From NCBI GenBank assembly GCA_025455665.1, contig JALOMC010000034.1, positions 1 to 12,879 on the forward strand: a stretch of 12,879 bases of DNA. The letters are read 5' to 3'. Position 1 is the first letter of the stretch, and each line of letters opens with the position of its first letter. Position numbers and translations under genes: made by a program. Source of the stretch: Chitinophagaceae bacterium (GTDB lineage Bacteria > Bacteroidota > Bacteroidia > Chitinophagales > Chitinophagaceae). The notes under the pieces were generated by a model, which saw nothing but the letters and a program-made list of their open reading frames with translations, was not told where the DNA came from and made no database searches. Shown here one piece after another: positions 1-6,371 of the stretch.

Positions 1-1962
1 TATTTTTTGAAAGTGCCCTTCGGTGTCAATGCCTTCTACCATGGCACGGCGGGTTTGCAGGTCGCCCATCACGGCGCCGGTCAGGTCTTCGGGGCACAGT
101 ACTTCTATATTATAAATCGGCTCCAGTATTTGCGGGTCGGCCTGGCCAAACGCATCTTTAAATGCTTTGAGGCCCGCTATTTTAAAAGAGATATCGTTGC
201 TGTCTACCGGGTGCATCTTACCATCGAATACGCATACCCGCACGTCTCGTACATACGAGCCTGTCAATGGGCCTTCCACCATTTTCTCCATCACGCCTTT
301 CAGGATGCTGGGTAAAAAGCGGGCATCGATAGCGCCGCCTACAATGCAGTTGTAGTATACCAGCTTTCCGCCCCAATGCAGTGGATGCTCGTCGCGGCCG
401 CGTACGTTCAGCCCGGCAGGGTCGGGCATGCCGTCGTACCAGGGCTCTATGCGCAGGTGCACCTCGCCAAACTGGCCGGCGCCGCCACTTTGTTTTTTGT
501 GGCGGTACATGGCTTCGGCACTCTTCCTGATTGTTTCGCGGTAGGGTATGCGTGGTTTGGCAAAGCTTACTGCCAGCTTATGAATGTTTTCAAGCTTCCA
601 TTTTATCACTTGCAAGTGAAGTTCGCCCTGGCAGTGTAGCAGGGTTTGTTTCAGTTCGCCCGATACTTCTACCTGTATAGTAGCATCTTCTTCCCGCAAG
701 GTATGCAGGGCTTGGGCCAGCTTTTCCTCTTCACCTTTTCGGGTGCTTTCTACCGCCACCGTCATGTTGCTCGGCGGAAACTCGATTGCGAATAGTTCAA
801 TATTTTTCCCTTTTTCATGCAGGGTATTGTTTACATGCGTATTGCGCAGCTTTAGTGTGGCGCCCACATCGCCGGCTACCAGTTCTTGCACCGGGGTGCG
901 GTTCTGGCCTTCTACCAGCAGCAGTTGGTTCAGCTTTTCTGCAGCGCCGGTAGTTTCATTCACCAGTTCCATACCGGCTTTTACTGTACCGCTGTACACC
1001 TTAAACAGTGATAGCTCACCCACATGCGACTCGCTGATGGTTTTGAATACGAATATGCAGGCCGGACCGCTGGCTTCACAGGGCAGTTCGGTACCAGCTT
1101 TTGTTTTTTGCGGTGGCATTTCGTTGGCGCTGGGGCACACATTGTCTATAAAGCCCATCAGGCGACCACTGCCCATATTGTGCTCGGCACTGATGCAAAA
1201 CAGCGGAAAGATGTCGTGGTTAATCATGGCTTTGTGCAAGCCGGCTTTCATATCGTCTTCGTTCAGTTCGCCCTGCTCAAAGTATTTTTCCATCAGGGTT
1301 TCGTCGTTGCTGGCTACTGCTTCTACCAATTCTTTGTGCAGTGTATCGGCTGTGGCTTTTTCTGTATCGGGTATGGGCTTTTTTTCTGGCTTGCCACCTT
1401 GCGGGCTGTACTCGTACATCACCATATTCAGCACATCTATCACCTGGTTAAAGCCGGTGCCTGCATTCAGTGGATACTGCACCTGTACCACTTTGTTGCC
1501 AAAGTGTGCTTTCGCTTCGTTCACCGTCCGCTGGTAGTCGGCATTTTCATGGTCCAGCTTGTTCACTGCAAAAATCATGGGCGTCTTGAACTGTTCGGTA
1601 TAGTCCCAAATGATATCGGTGCCCACTTCTACACCTGCGGTAGCGTTCAGCAGCATCACGCCGGTGTCGGCCACCCGCAGGGCGCTGATTACCTCGCCCA
1701 CAAAGTCGTCGTAGCCCGGGGTATCAATGATGTTGATTTTATAGCCGCGCCAGGTAGTGTGGAGCAGGGTGGAAAAAACCGAGTTGCCGCGTTCTTTTTC
1801 AAGATCGGTATAGTCGCTCACGGTATTGGCTTCGCGTACGTTGCCACGCCGGTTGATGAGGCCAGCTTCAAAAATCATGCTTTCTGCCAGGGTTGTTTTA
1901 CCGCTGCCAGCGTGTCCCAGCAGCGCTATGTTTTTTACATGAGCAGTATCAAAAGTTGCCAT
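1..1962 (-). CDS. EF-G-like translational GTPase, EF-G-2 type (partial, C-terminus off window)
   Basis: This is a translational GTPase of the EF-G superfamily. I translated 654 codons from the ATG at 1960-1962 down to base 1 with no stop; about 40-50 C-terminal residues should lie beyond the edge. The G domain has G1 GHAGSGKT (16-23), G3 DTPGYDDF (80-87) and G4 NKLD (134-137). Domain IV shows GGAGQFGEVHLRIEP (493-507) and HPVDSNDISFKIAG (584-597), and domain V starts with MGDLQTRR (632-639). Two switch residues differ from canonical EF-G: the catalytic His of DTPGHVDF is Tyr84, and the ERGIT stretch reads ERGNS. The same kind of change is known in the EF-G-2 paralogue of Thermus, so this is probably the second EF-G-like protein and not the main translocase. 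The start has no Shine-Dalgarno sequence; a 6-bp hairpin (1998-2016) lies in the leader. The family is certain, the cellular role is not. Confidence 0.93.
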   Translation of the reverse strand, partial: MATFDTAHVKNIALLGHAGSGKTTLAESMIFEAGLINRRGNVREANTVSDYTDLEKERGNSVFSTLLHTTWRGYKINIIDTPGYDDFVGEVISALRVADTGVMLLNATAGVEVGTDIIWDYTEQFKTPMIFAVNKLDHENADYQRTVNEAKAHFGNKVVQVQYPLNAGTGFNQVIDVLNMVMYEYSPQGGKPEKKPIPDTEKATADTLHKELVEAVASNDETLMEKYFEQGELNEDDMKAGLHKAMINHDIFPLFCISAEHNMGSGRLMGFIDNVCPSANEMPPQKTKAGTELPCEASGPACIFVFKTISESHVGELSLFKVYSGTVKAGMELVNETTGAAEKLNQLLLVEGQNRTPVQELVAGDVGATLKLRNTHVNNTLHEKGKNIELFAIEFPPSNMTVAVESTRKGEEEKLAQALHTLREEDATIQVEVSGELKQTLLHCQGELHLQVIKWKLENIHKLAVSFAKPRIPYRETIRKSAEAMYRHKKQSGGAGQFGEVHLRIEPWYDGMPDPAGLNVRGRDEHPLHWGGKLVYYNCIVGGAIDARFLPSILKGVMEKMVEGPLTGSYVRDVRVCVFDGKMHPVDSNDISFKIAGLKAFKDAFGQADPQILEPIYNIEVLCPEDLTGAVMGDLQTRRAMVEGIDTEGHFQKI

Positions 1963-2060
1963 GGTATTTCGTTTTTAGTAATGACAGCAATACCAGCCCG
2001 GCTCAGGAGAAGCCGGATGGAAGGAATGTTGGGAGTGCCGTAATGGAATGCCACTGCGGT

Positions 2061-2100
2061 AAACAAAAACGGTTGTGGCACGGCGAGTACCACAACCGTT
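2061..2100 (-). terminator. Intrinsic terminator of the 2111-2473 gene
   Basis: A perfect 11-bp inverted repeat (AACGGTTGTGG at 2068-2078 with its complement at 2090-2100) encloses an 11-nt loop. Read on the minus strand the stem is followed by TTTTTGTTT. It begins ten bases past the stop codon of the small coiled-coil gene, so it should end that transcript before the EF-G-like gene. Confidence 0.85.
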
Positions 2101-2110
2101 CTGCTCGGTA

Positions 2111-2473
2111 TCAGCCCGCTTCGCTGATGAAGCGGTGAAAGTCTTTTTTCAGCTGGTTGATATCGCTGGTCAATTGGCTGAACTGCAATTCAAGATTGTG
2201 ATGCGGAATCTTATGCCCGAAATTGGGGTGGTGTTCAGCCTCTGCCACGTGGTGCTTAATGGCGTGTTTCAGATCGTGCACATTAATGAGCTGGATGTGA
2301 AACTGGTTGTGGTAATGTTCTACTTCTTTCAAATAATCATGGTCGGTTTTGCCGGCCGCTGCTGCATACAGTTCGTTGCGCAAATGCATGATTTCTTCCT
2401 TCGCCTGGCGAAGATCATTGCGCCACTGGTCGCATTCGGCCAGCAGCGCCTTGTGTTCGGCTACAGTCACCAT
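2111..2473 (-). CDS. Small coiled-coil protein of unknown function
   Basis: This encodes a soluble, charged protein of 120 residues, which I do not recognise as a named family. It has no signal peptide, no membrane segment and no enzyme motif. The sequence is mostly helical with heptad-like spacing of Leu, Ile and Val: an N-terminal helix with Gln, Arg and Lys (about 5-40) and a C-terminal helix (about 95-118). The middle is unusually rich in His, with paired HH in HAIKHHVAEAEHH and KIPHHN. I chose the ATG at 2471-2473; an in-frame TTG at 2497 would add eight residues but is a less likely start. The gene stands alone: it is followed by its own terminator and is divergent from the M28 peptidase gene. 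Histidine clusters could bind metal, but nothing proves that. Confidence 0.7.
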   Translation of the reverse strand: MVTVAEHKALLAECDQWRNDLRQAKEEIMHLRNELYAAAAGKTDHDYLKEVEHYHNQFHIQLINVHDLKHAIKHHVAEAEHHPNFGHKIPHHNLELQFSQLTSDINQLKKDFHRFISEAG

Positions 2474-2525
2474 AACATCGTTTTTTTTAGTGAGCAATCG
2501 GATGAAAAGAACTGAGAAGGACTAT

Positions 2526-2556
2526 CAAGATACAGTGCTATTTTTCCTTCTGCAAT
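2526..2556 (-). promoter_or_regulatory. Possible promoter of the small coiled-coil gene
   Basis: On the minus strand TATCTTG (2526-2532) resembles the Bacteroidota -7 box TAnnTTTG with one position lost. An ATTG lies 20 nt upstream (2553-2556), where the -33 element belongs. The match is imperfect, so this is a weak call. Confidence 0.25.
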
Positions 2557-2625
2557 ACCAAATTTGACGAAATGGCGAACCGGCAACTATGAGCCCGGTC
2601 ATGCTTTTGGCTATCTTTCATCAGT

Positions 2626-3786
2626 ATGTTTTTCAATGCTTTAGTTCGGATCAGGGCTGCACTGCTGCTGCTGTTGGCTGCGGGCAGCACGGCCACCGCA
2701 CAAGTCGACTCTGCGTACGTGCAGCGCACCATCGGGCAGCTATGTGCGCCGGCGCTGCATGGCAGGGGGTATGTACAAAATGGCATGGGCAAAGCGGCCG
2801 ATTACCTGGCCGCCAGTTTGCAGGCCATGGGGCTGGCCGCACAGCAACAGTCGTTCAGCATGCCGGTCAATACTTTTCCGGGAGTGGTACAGCTACGGCT
2901 GGGCGACCGCGAACTGGTACCTGGCCGCGACTTTTTGGTGGCGCCGGCATCCGGTAGCTACCGCGGTAGTAGCAGCCTGAAGGTATACGACTCCACCACT
3001 TATGTGACGGAGGACCGGGGGCTCCTGCTGGAGCGGGTGCAAAAACTGACCTGGAGCGTAGCACCTGTGCAGCAGCCCTATGCCGCTGTGCAGGTGCTGG
3101 CATCGGCATGGCCCAATGAGGCCGGGCCGGTACAGGCACATATTCAGGCTGTACATGTACCCAGCTTTGAAGCCCGCAATGTGCTGGCCATGGTGCCCGG
3201 CACCCGGCAGCCCGATTCCCTGATCGTCTTTACAGCGCACTACGACCATTTGGGCCGCATGGGGCAGCAGGCATTGTTTGCCGGTGCCAATGACAATGCC
3301 AGTGGGGTGGCGCTGCTGTTGGCACTGGCCGATCATTACAGGCGGCAGCCGGCACCGTACAGCATAGCATTCCTCTTTTTTGGTGCTGAAGAAGCAGGGC
3401 TTGTGGGCAGCGAGTACTTTGTGAAGCATCCGCTGATTGATCTTCAAAAGATTCGTTTTCTCCTCAATTTGGATCTGATGGGCAACGGCGAAGAAGGAAT
3501 GACGGTAGTGAATGCAACAGCATTTCCGGAGGCATTCAGCTTGTTGCAGCAGCTCAATGGCAAAGCTGGCTACCTGCCGACTATTAATGCAAGGGGCAAA
3601 GCCCGTAATAGCGATCATTATTGGTTTACCGAGCGGGGTGTTCCGTCTTTTTTCTGGTACACCCTGGGTGCCCGCAAGGCTTACCACGATGTGGACGACG
3701 TGCCTGAAACTTTGCCATTGTATAAAGTGCGGGAGATCGGGCAGCTTATCTTCGATTTTGTGGCAGCCTTGACCGCCGCTCACTAA
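2626..3786 (+). CDS. Secreted M28-family zinc metallopeptidase
   Basis: This is a peptidase of family M28 (aminopeptidase Y / glutaminyl-cyclase-like fold), 386 residues, probably exported to the periplasm or cell surface. Residues 1-26 form a signal peptide: short basic start, hydrophobic LLLLLAAG, then a likely signal peptidase I site near ATAQ. The catalytic domain occupies about 185-384. Zinc ligands and catalytic residues are all visible: His205 and Asp207 in AHYDHLG, bridging Asp223 in GANDNASG, Glu255 (general base) and Glu256 (ligand) in GAEEAGL, Asp283 in LNLDLMG, and His354 in YHDVDDV. The set is complete, so the enzyme should be active on peptides, perhaps as an aminopeptidase; the substrate cannot be read from the sequence. 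Residues about 85-180 form the usual non-catalytic insert. The stop lies 18 nt before the DUF1572 gene, so the two are probably co-transcribed. A TATCTTTC box at 2612-2619 is very close to the ATG. Confidence 0.95.
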   Translation: MFFNALVRIRAALLLLLAAGSTATAQVDSAYVQRTIGQLCAPALHGRGYVQNGMGKAADYLAASLQAMGLAAQQQSFSMPVNTFPGVVQLRLGDRELVPGRDFLVAPASGSYRGSSSLKVYDSTTYVTEDRGLLLERVQKLTWSVAPVQQPYAAVQVLASAWPNEAGPVQAHIQAVHVPSFEARNVLAMVPGTRQPDSLIVFTAHYDHLGRMGQQALFAGANDNASGVALLLALADHYRRQPAPYSIAFLFFGAEEAGLVGSEYFVKHPLIDLQKIRFLLNLDLMGNGEEGMTVVNATAFPEAFSLLQQLNGKAGYLPTINARGKARNSDHYWFTERGVPSFFWYTLGARKAYHDVDDVPETLPLYKVREIGQLIFDFVAALTAAH

Positions 3787-3804
3787 AACAACACACATCA
3801 TTGT

Positions 3805-4359
3805 ATGCTTACTGCTGCCGCGTTTACGACTGATATTGTGGCCCGCTTCAAATACTATAAAGCACTGGGCGATCAAACATTTGCGCAGCTCAGTGAATCC
3901 GAGCTCAAGTGGACGCCCCATGCTGAAGGGAACAGCATTGCCATCATTGTACAGCACCTGTATGGCAACATGATGAGCAGGTTTACCAACTTTTTGACAG
4001 AGGATGGCGAAAAGCCCTGGCGCAACCGCGACGCCGAGTTTGAGCCCATGGATATCAGCAAGCAAGACCTGATTGATTTTTGGGAAACAGGCTGGAGCCA
4101 TGTATTTGCAGCCATCTCGTCTTTGACAAATGATAATCTGCTAACGCCCGTTTTTATCAGAGGAGAGCAGCTAAGCGCTTACCATGCAGTGCTGCGACAG
4201 CTGGCGCACTACAGCTACCATGTCGGGCAAATTGTTTTACTTGGTAAAATGATCAGGCAACAAGACTGGCACAACCTCTCGATACCCAAGAAGGGGAGTG
4301 ATGCCTTTAATGCAGGTATGAAAGCCGGCCACATCAAAGGCGGTGGGGCAAAACGCTGA
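3805..4359 (+). CDS. DUF1572 family protein (DinB-like four-helix bundle)
   Basis: This protein of 184 residues belongs to DUF1572, a branch of the DinB/YfiT-like metal-binding four-helix bundles. Family hallmarks are present: NSIAIIVQHLYGNMMSRF (43-60), the segment DGEKPWRNRDAEFE (67-80) and LAHYSYHVGQIVLLGK (133-148). By comparison with DinB-fold proteins, His51, His135 and His139 are the probable metal triad. Members of this fold include thiol-dependent S-transferases, but the activity of DUF1572 is not established, so no reaction is assigned. There is no signal peptide; it should be cytoplasmic. It begins 18 nt after the M28 peptidase stop and ends six bases from the stop of the converging acyltransferase gene. 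The ATG at 3805 has no Shine-Dalgarno sequence. Confidence 0.92.
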   Translation: MLTAAAFTTDIVARFKYYKALGDQTFAQLSESELKWTPHAEGNSIAIIVQHLYGNMMSRFTNFLTEDGEKPWRNRDAEFEPMDISKQDLIDFWETGWSHVFAAISSLTNDNLLTPVFIRGEQLSAYHAVLRQLAHYSYHVGQIVLLGKMIRQQDWHNLSIPKKGSDAFNAGMKAGHIKGGGAKR

Positions 4360-4365
4360 GCCTGC

Positions 4366-5136
4366 TTACTTATCCAGCACATTCATCAGGTGGTGCTTGC
4401 CCTTTAGCATGTATTGCTTGCTTTGCTCTATGGCATCCATTACCTGCTCCAAAATTTTATCGGCCGGGGCATCGTAGTCTATTTGCAGCGGCTGCTTGAA
4501 TGTCACCGATAGCGTGGCTCCTTTCTTTTTGAAGCGAAGCCCCTTTTTATCGAACGCTCTCCAAAAACCATTGATAACAACCGGCACCACTATGGGGCGA
4601 TTGTTTTTAATGATGTGGGCAGTGCCTTTGCGCCCCGGGGCAAATGGCTTGGTAGTACCCTGCGGAAAAGTGATGACCCAATTGCGGGCCAGGGCCTCAT
4701 CTATTTTTTGCGTGTCGTTTTCATCACGGTTGCGCTGTACATCGTGGCCTTTGGCACGCCAGGTACGCTTTACGCTAATGGCACCGGCCAACGCAAACAG
4801 GCGGCTGAGCAAGTTGCTCTTCATCGTTTCTTCGGCCGCTATAAACTTGACACGGGTAAACGGCCACAGCAGGTAGTAGGGCAGTCCCAGTTTGTTTTGG
4901 CGGCCCCATCGGCGGGCACAAAAAATATGCAGAAAGGTAATGACGTCGGCAAAATAGGTTTGGTGATTGCTCACGAACAGCACATTCTGCCGCGGCAGAT
5001 CGGCCAAATGCTCCATGCCCGATATCTCGGTTTTGTTCACCACGTTCAGGCCAGGCCAGCTGGCCATGCCCACCAGTGAATACACGGGTCCTTTTATCAG
5101 TTTTGAATCAGCAATCCATTCGCCTACAGATGGCAT
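4366..5136 (-). CDS. PlsC-family 1-acyl-sn-glycerol-3-phosphate acyltransferase
   Basis: This is a lysophospholipid acyltransferase-fold protein (PlsC-like, 256 residues from the ATG at 5134-5136), expected at the inner face of the cytoplasmic membrane and adding the second acyl chain in phosphatidic acid synthesis. The family blocks are present in order: FVSNHQTYFAD (54-64), the FPQGT block (157-161) followed by APGRKG, and VPVVINGF (184-191). Two core positions differ from textbook PlsC. The HX4D catalytic pair is spaced as His58-X5-Asp64, and FPEGT has Gln159 in place of Glu. Both may be normal for a Bacteroidota subgroup, so an acyltransferase on another acceptor is possible. An in-frame TTG two codons upstream is a less likely start. 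The gene is convergent with the DUF1572 gene and divergent from the HAD phosphatase. Confidence 0.88.
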   Translation of the reverse strand: MPSVGEWIADSKLIKGPVYSLVGMASWPGLNVVNKTEISGMEHLADLPRQNVLFVSNHQTYFADVITFLHIFCARRWGRQNKLGLPYYLLWPFTRVKFIAAEETMKSNLLSRLFALAGAISVKRTWRAKGHDVQRNRDENDTQKIDEALARNWVITFPQGTTKPFAPGRKGTAHIIKNNRPIVVPVVINGFWRAFDKKGLRFKKKGATLSVTFKQPLQIDYDAPADKILEQVMDAIEQSKQYMLKGKHHLMNVLDK

Positions 5137-5180
5137 ACGCAATCCTCGTTTAATTGTCGGCTGTCAGCATTCTTCGGCGG

Positions 5181-5212
5181 CAATATAGGGTTATTTGGTT
5201 TTTGCGGCCAAT
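5181..5212 (-). promoter_or_regulatory. Possible promoter of the PlsC-like gene
   Basis: In the 131-nt divergent gap the minus strand carries TATATTG (5181-5187), one step from TAnnTTTG. An ATTG (5209-5212) sits 21 nt upstream as a possible -33 element. The match is incomplete. I see no convincing promoter for the rightward phosphatase gene in the same gap. Confidence 0.25.
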
Positions 5213-5267
5213 TTTGCGCCCGGTCGTGGCTGCACATCAGCAGGGCGATAAAAACAAGCTGAAACAG

Positions 5268-5954
5268 ATGGAACCATTACAGGCCAATTCAAGGCTGCAC
5301 ACAGTCATATTTGACATGGATGGATTGCTGATAGACTCTGAACCGCTGTGGGAAGAAGCCGGCACCGAGCTGCTGGTAGCTTACGGCTGCCAGCTGACGC
5401 CCGAATTGTACGCAGCCACCGTAGGCCTGCGTACGCAGGAGTGGTTGCAGTATTGGTTTCATCACTTTGGTATTCGGGCTGCCAATTTGGAGCAGGCCGA
5501 GCAAAGCATAGTAGACAGTGTAATCGCCAAGGTAGAACAGCAGCCCCGCATGATGGCCGGCGTTCATTATATACTGGATTATTTTAAACAGCGGGGTTTC
5601 AAAATAGCCTTGGCTACTTCATCGCCTTTGCGCATGGCTGAGAAGGTAGTGGCGCTTTTGGGCATTGGTCATTTTTTTGAGGTGCTCACCAGTGCCGAGC
5701 ACATGCCTTATGGCAAGCCTCACCCGCAGGTGTATTTGCAGTGTGCCCAACAGTTGCAGGTCGATCCGCTGGGCTGCCTGTGCTTCGAAGATTCTTTTAA
5801 TGGCATGATTGCCGCAAAAGCTGCTAAAATGAAATGCGTGGTAGTGCCCGCAGCTTCGCAGCTGACGCAGGCCCGCTGGGGTGCTGCCGATTTGAAGCTG
5901 TCATCGCTGCAAAATTTCAACGATCTGCTGCTGGCGCCTATGATGGGCGGCTGA
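5268..5954 (+). CDS. hxpB: HAD-superfamily sugar-phosphate phosphatase, HxpB/YniC type
   Basis: This 228-residue HAD hydrolase is close in layout to E. coli HxpB (YniC), which dephosphorylates hexitol phosphates and 2-deoxyglucose 6-phosphate in the cytosol. Motif I is FDMDGLLIDSEP (15-26), with Asp16 the nucleophile and Asp18 the acid/base. The helical cap occupies about 27-95. Motif II is ATSSP (116-120), the motif III lysine is Lys150 in YGKPHPQVY, and motif IV is FEDSFNGM with Glu174 and Asp175 holding magnesium. SAEHMPYGKPHPQVYL and the C-terminal DLKLSSL are particularly HxpB-like. The substrate range of such enzymes is broad, so beta-phosphoglucomutase or another hexose phosphate phosphatase remains possible. 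The reading frame is open upstream to an ATG at 5154. I chose 5268 because the family begins about ten residues before motif I and the extra 38 residues look unlike any domain. Confidence 0.9.
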   Translation: MEPLQANSRLHTVIFDMDGLLIDSEPLWEEAGTELLVAYGCQLTPELYAATVGLRTQEWLQYWFHHFGIRAANLEQAEQSIVDSVIAKVEQQPRMMAGVHYILDYFKQRGFKIALATSSPLRMAEKVVALLGIGHFFEVLTSAEHMPYGKPHPQVYLQCAQQLQVDPLGCLCFEDSFNGMIAAKAAKMKCVVVPAASQLTQARWGAADLKLSSLQNFNDLLLAPMMGG

Positions 5955-5969
5955 TATGCAGCTGTCCTG

Positions 5970-6248
5970 CTATCGTGAGAAAACCCTGTAAGCAATCATT
6001 ACCAACAGTAGCAGGCTGATAATGGTGCTGATCACCTGTAGTCTTCGATTGCTTTGCTGATAGCTTTTCACTTTGTAGTGCAGCCGGTTCATTTCCTTTT
6101 TCAATGATAGAATTTCGCGGGCCAGCCGATCCGGATTTTCCGTAAATGCTTTTACCTCGGCTTCAAACTTTTCGCCTTGATCGAGGTGGGCCTGCTGCCG
6201 GTGCGATCTACGACCAGTCTCCTGGTCGTGTTGAAACTCATTGGACAT
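5970..6248 (-). CDS. Small tail-anchored membrane protein of unknown function
   Basis: This protein of 92 residues is not recognised as a named family. Residues 1-35 are polar and rich in Gln, His and Glu. Residues about 38-70 form a likely amphipathic helix or coiled coil (REILSLKKEMNRLHYKV). Residues 71-88 are one hydrophobic segment (VISTIISLLLLVMIAY) followed by Arg, so the protein probably sits in the cytoplasmic membrane by its C-terminus with the N-terminus inside. The ATG is at 6246-6248. A TACTTTTG -7 box lies about 30 nt upstream, after the rpsA terminator, so it has its own transcript. The gene converges with the HAD phosphatase, 15 nt apart. Codons 7-13 form a perfect 8-bp hairpin with a GAGA loop in the mRNA. 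Confidence 0.8.
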   Translation of the reverse strand: MSNEFQHDQETGRRSHRQQAHLDQGEKFEAEVKAFTENPDRLAREILSLKKEMNRLHYKVKSYQQSNRRLQVISTIISLLLLVMIAYRVFSR

Positions 6249-6279
6249 ATTGGAAATGTAGTTAGTGTGTTCAGCTATG

Positions 6280-6308
6280 CAAAAGTAGCCGCTGCAGATG
6301 TATGCAAC
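6280..6308 (-). promoter_or_regulatory. Bacteroidota-type promoter of the tail-anchored protein gene
   Basis: The minus strand has an exact TAnnTTTG box, TACTTTTG (6280-6287). A GTTG lies 17 nt upstream (6305-6308) as the -33 element. It sits between the rpsA terminator and the start codon, giving a leader of roughly 30 nt. Confidence 0.55.
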
Positions 6309-6312
6309 GCAT

Positions 6313-6343
6313 AAAAAAAGCTCCTGCCGCGGCAGGAGCTTTT
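6313..6343 (-). terminator. Intrinsic terminator of rpsA
   Basis: A 28-nt perfect palindrome (6316-6343, centred on CCGCGG) forms a GC-rich stem. On the minus strand the stem leads into a run of seven T (6313-6319). It lies 28 nt after the rpsA stop codon. On the plus strand only four T follow the stem, so it acts mainly for the leftward transcript. Confidence 0.92.
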
Positions 6344-6371
6344 ATGAGAGATAATAAACGCTGTTGGTTTA

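Noticed and set aside
1024..2043. Long open frame (339 codons) on the plus strand
   Set aside because: It is antisense to the EF-G-like gene, which has full family motifs; its translation shows no domain and is rich in His, Phe and Val as expected of a shadow frame.
2893..4101. 402-codon open frame on the minus strand
   Set aside because: It lies across the well supported M28 peptidase and DUF1572 genes on the other strand and has no recognisable domain.
5154..5267. N-terminal extension of the HAD phosphatase
   Set aside because: The 38 extra residues precede the normal family start and lie in the divergent promoter gap, so the ATG at 5268 is preferred.
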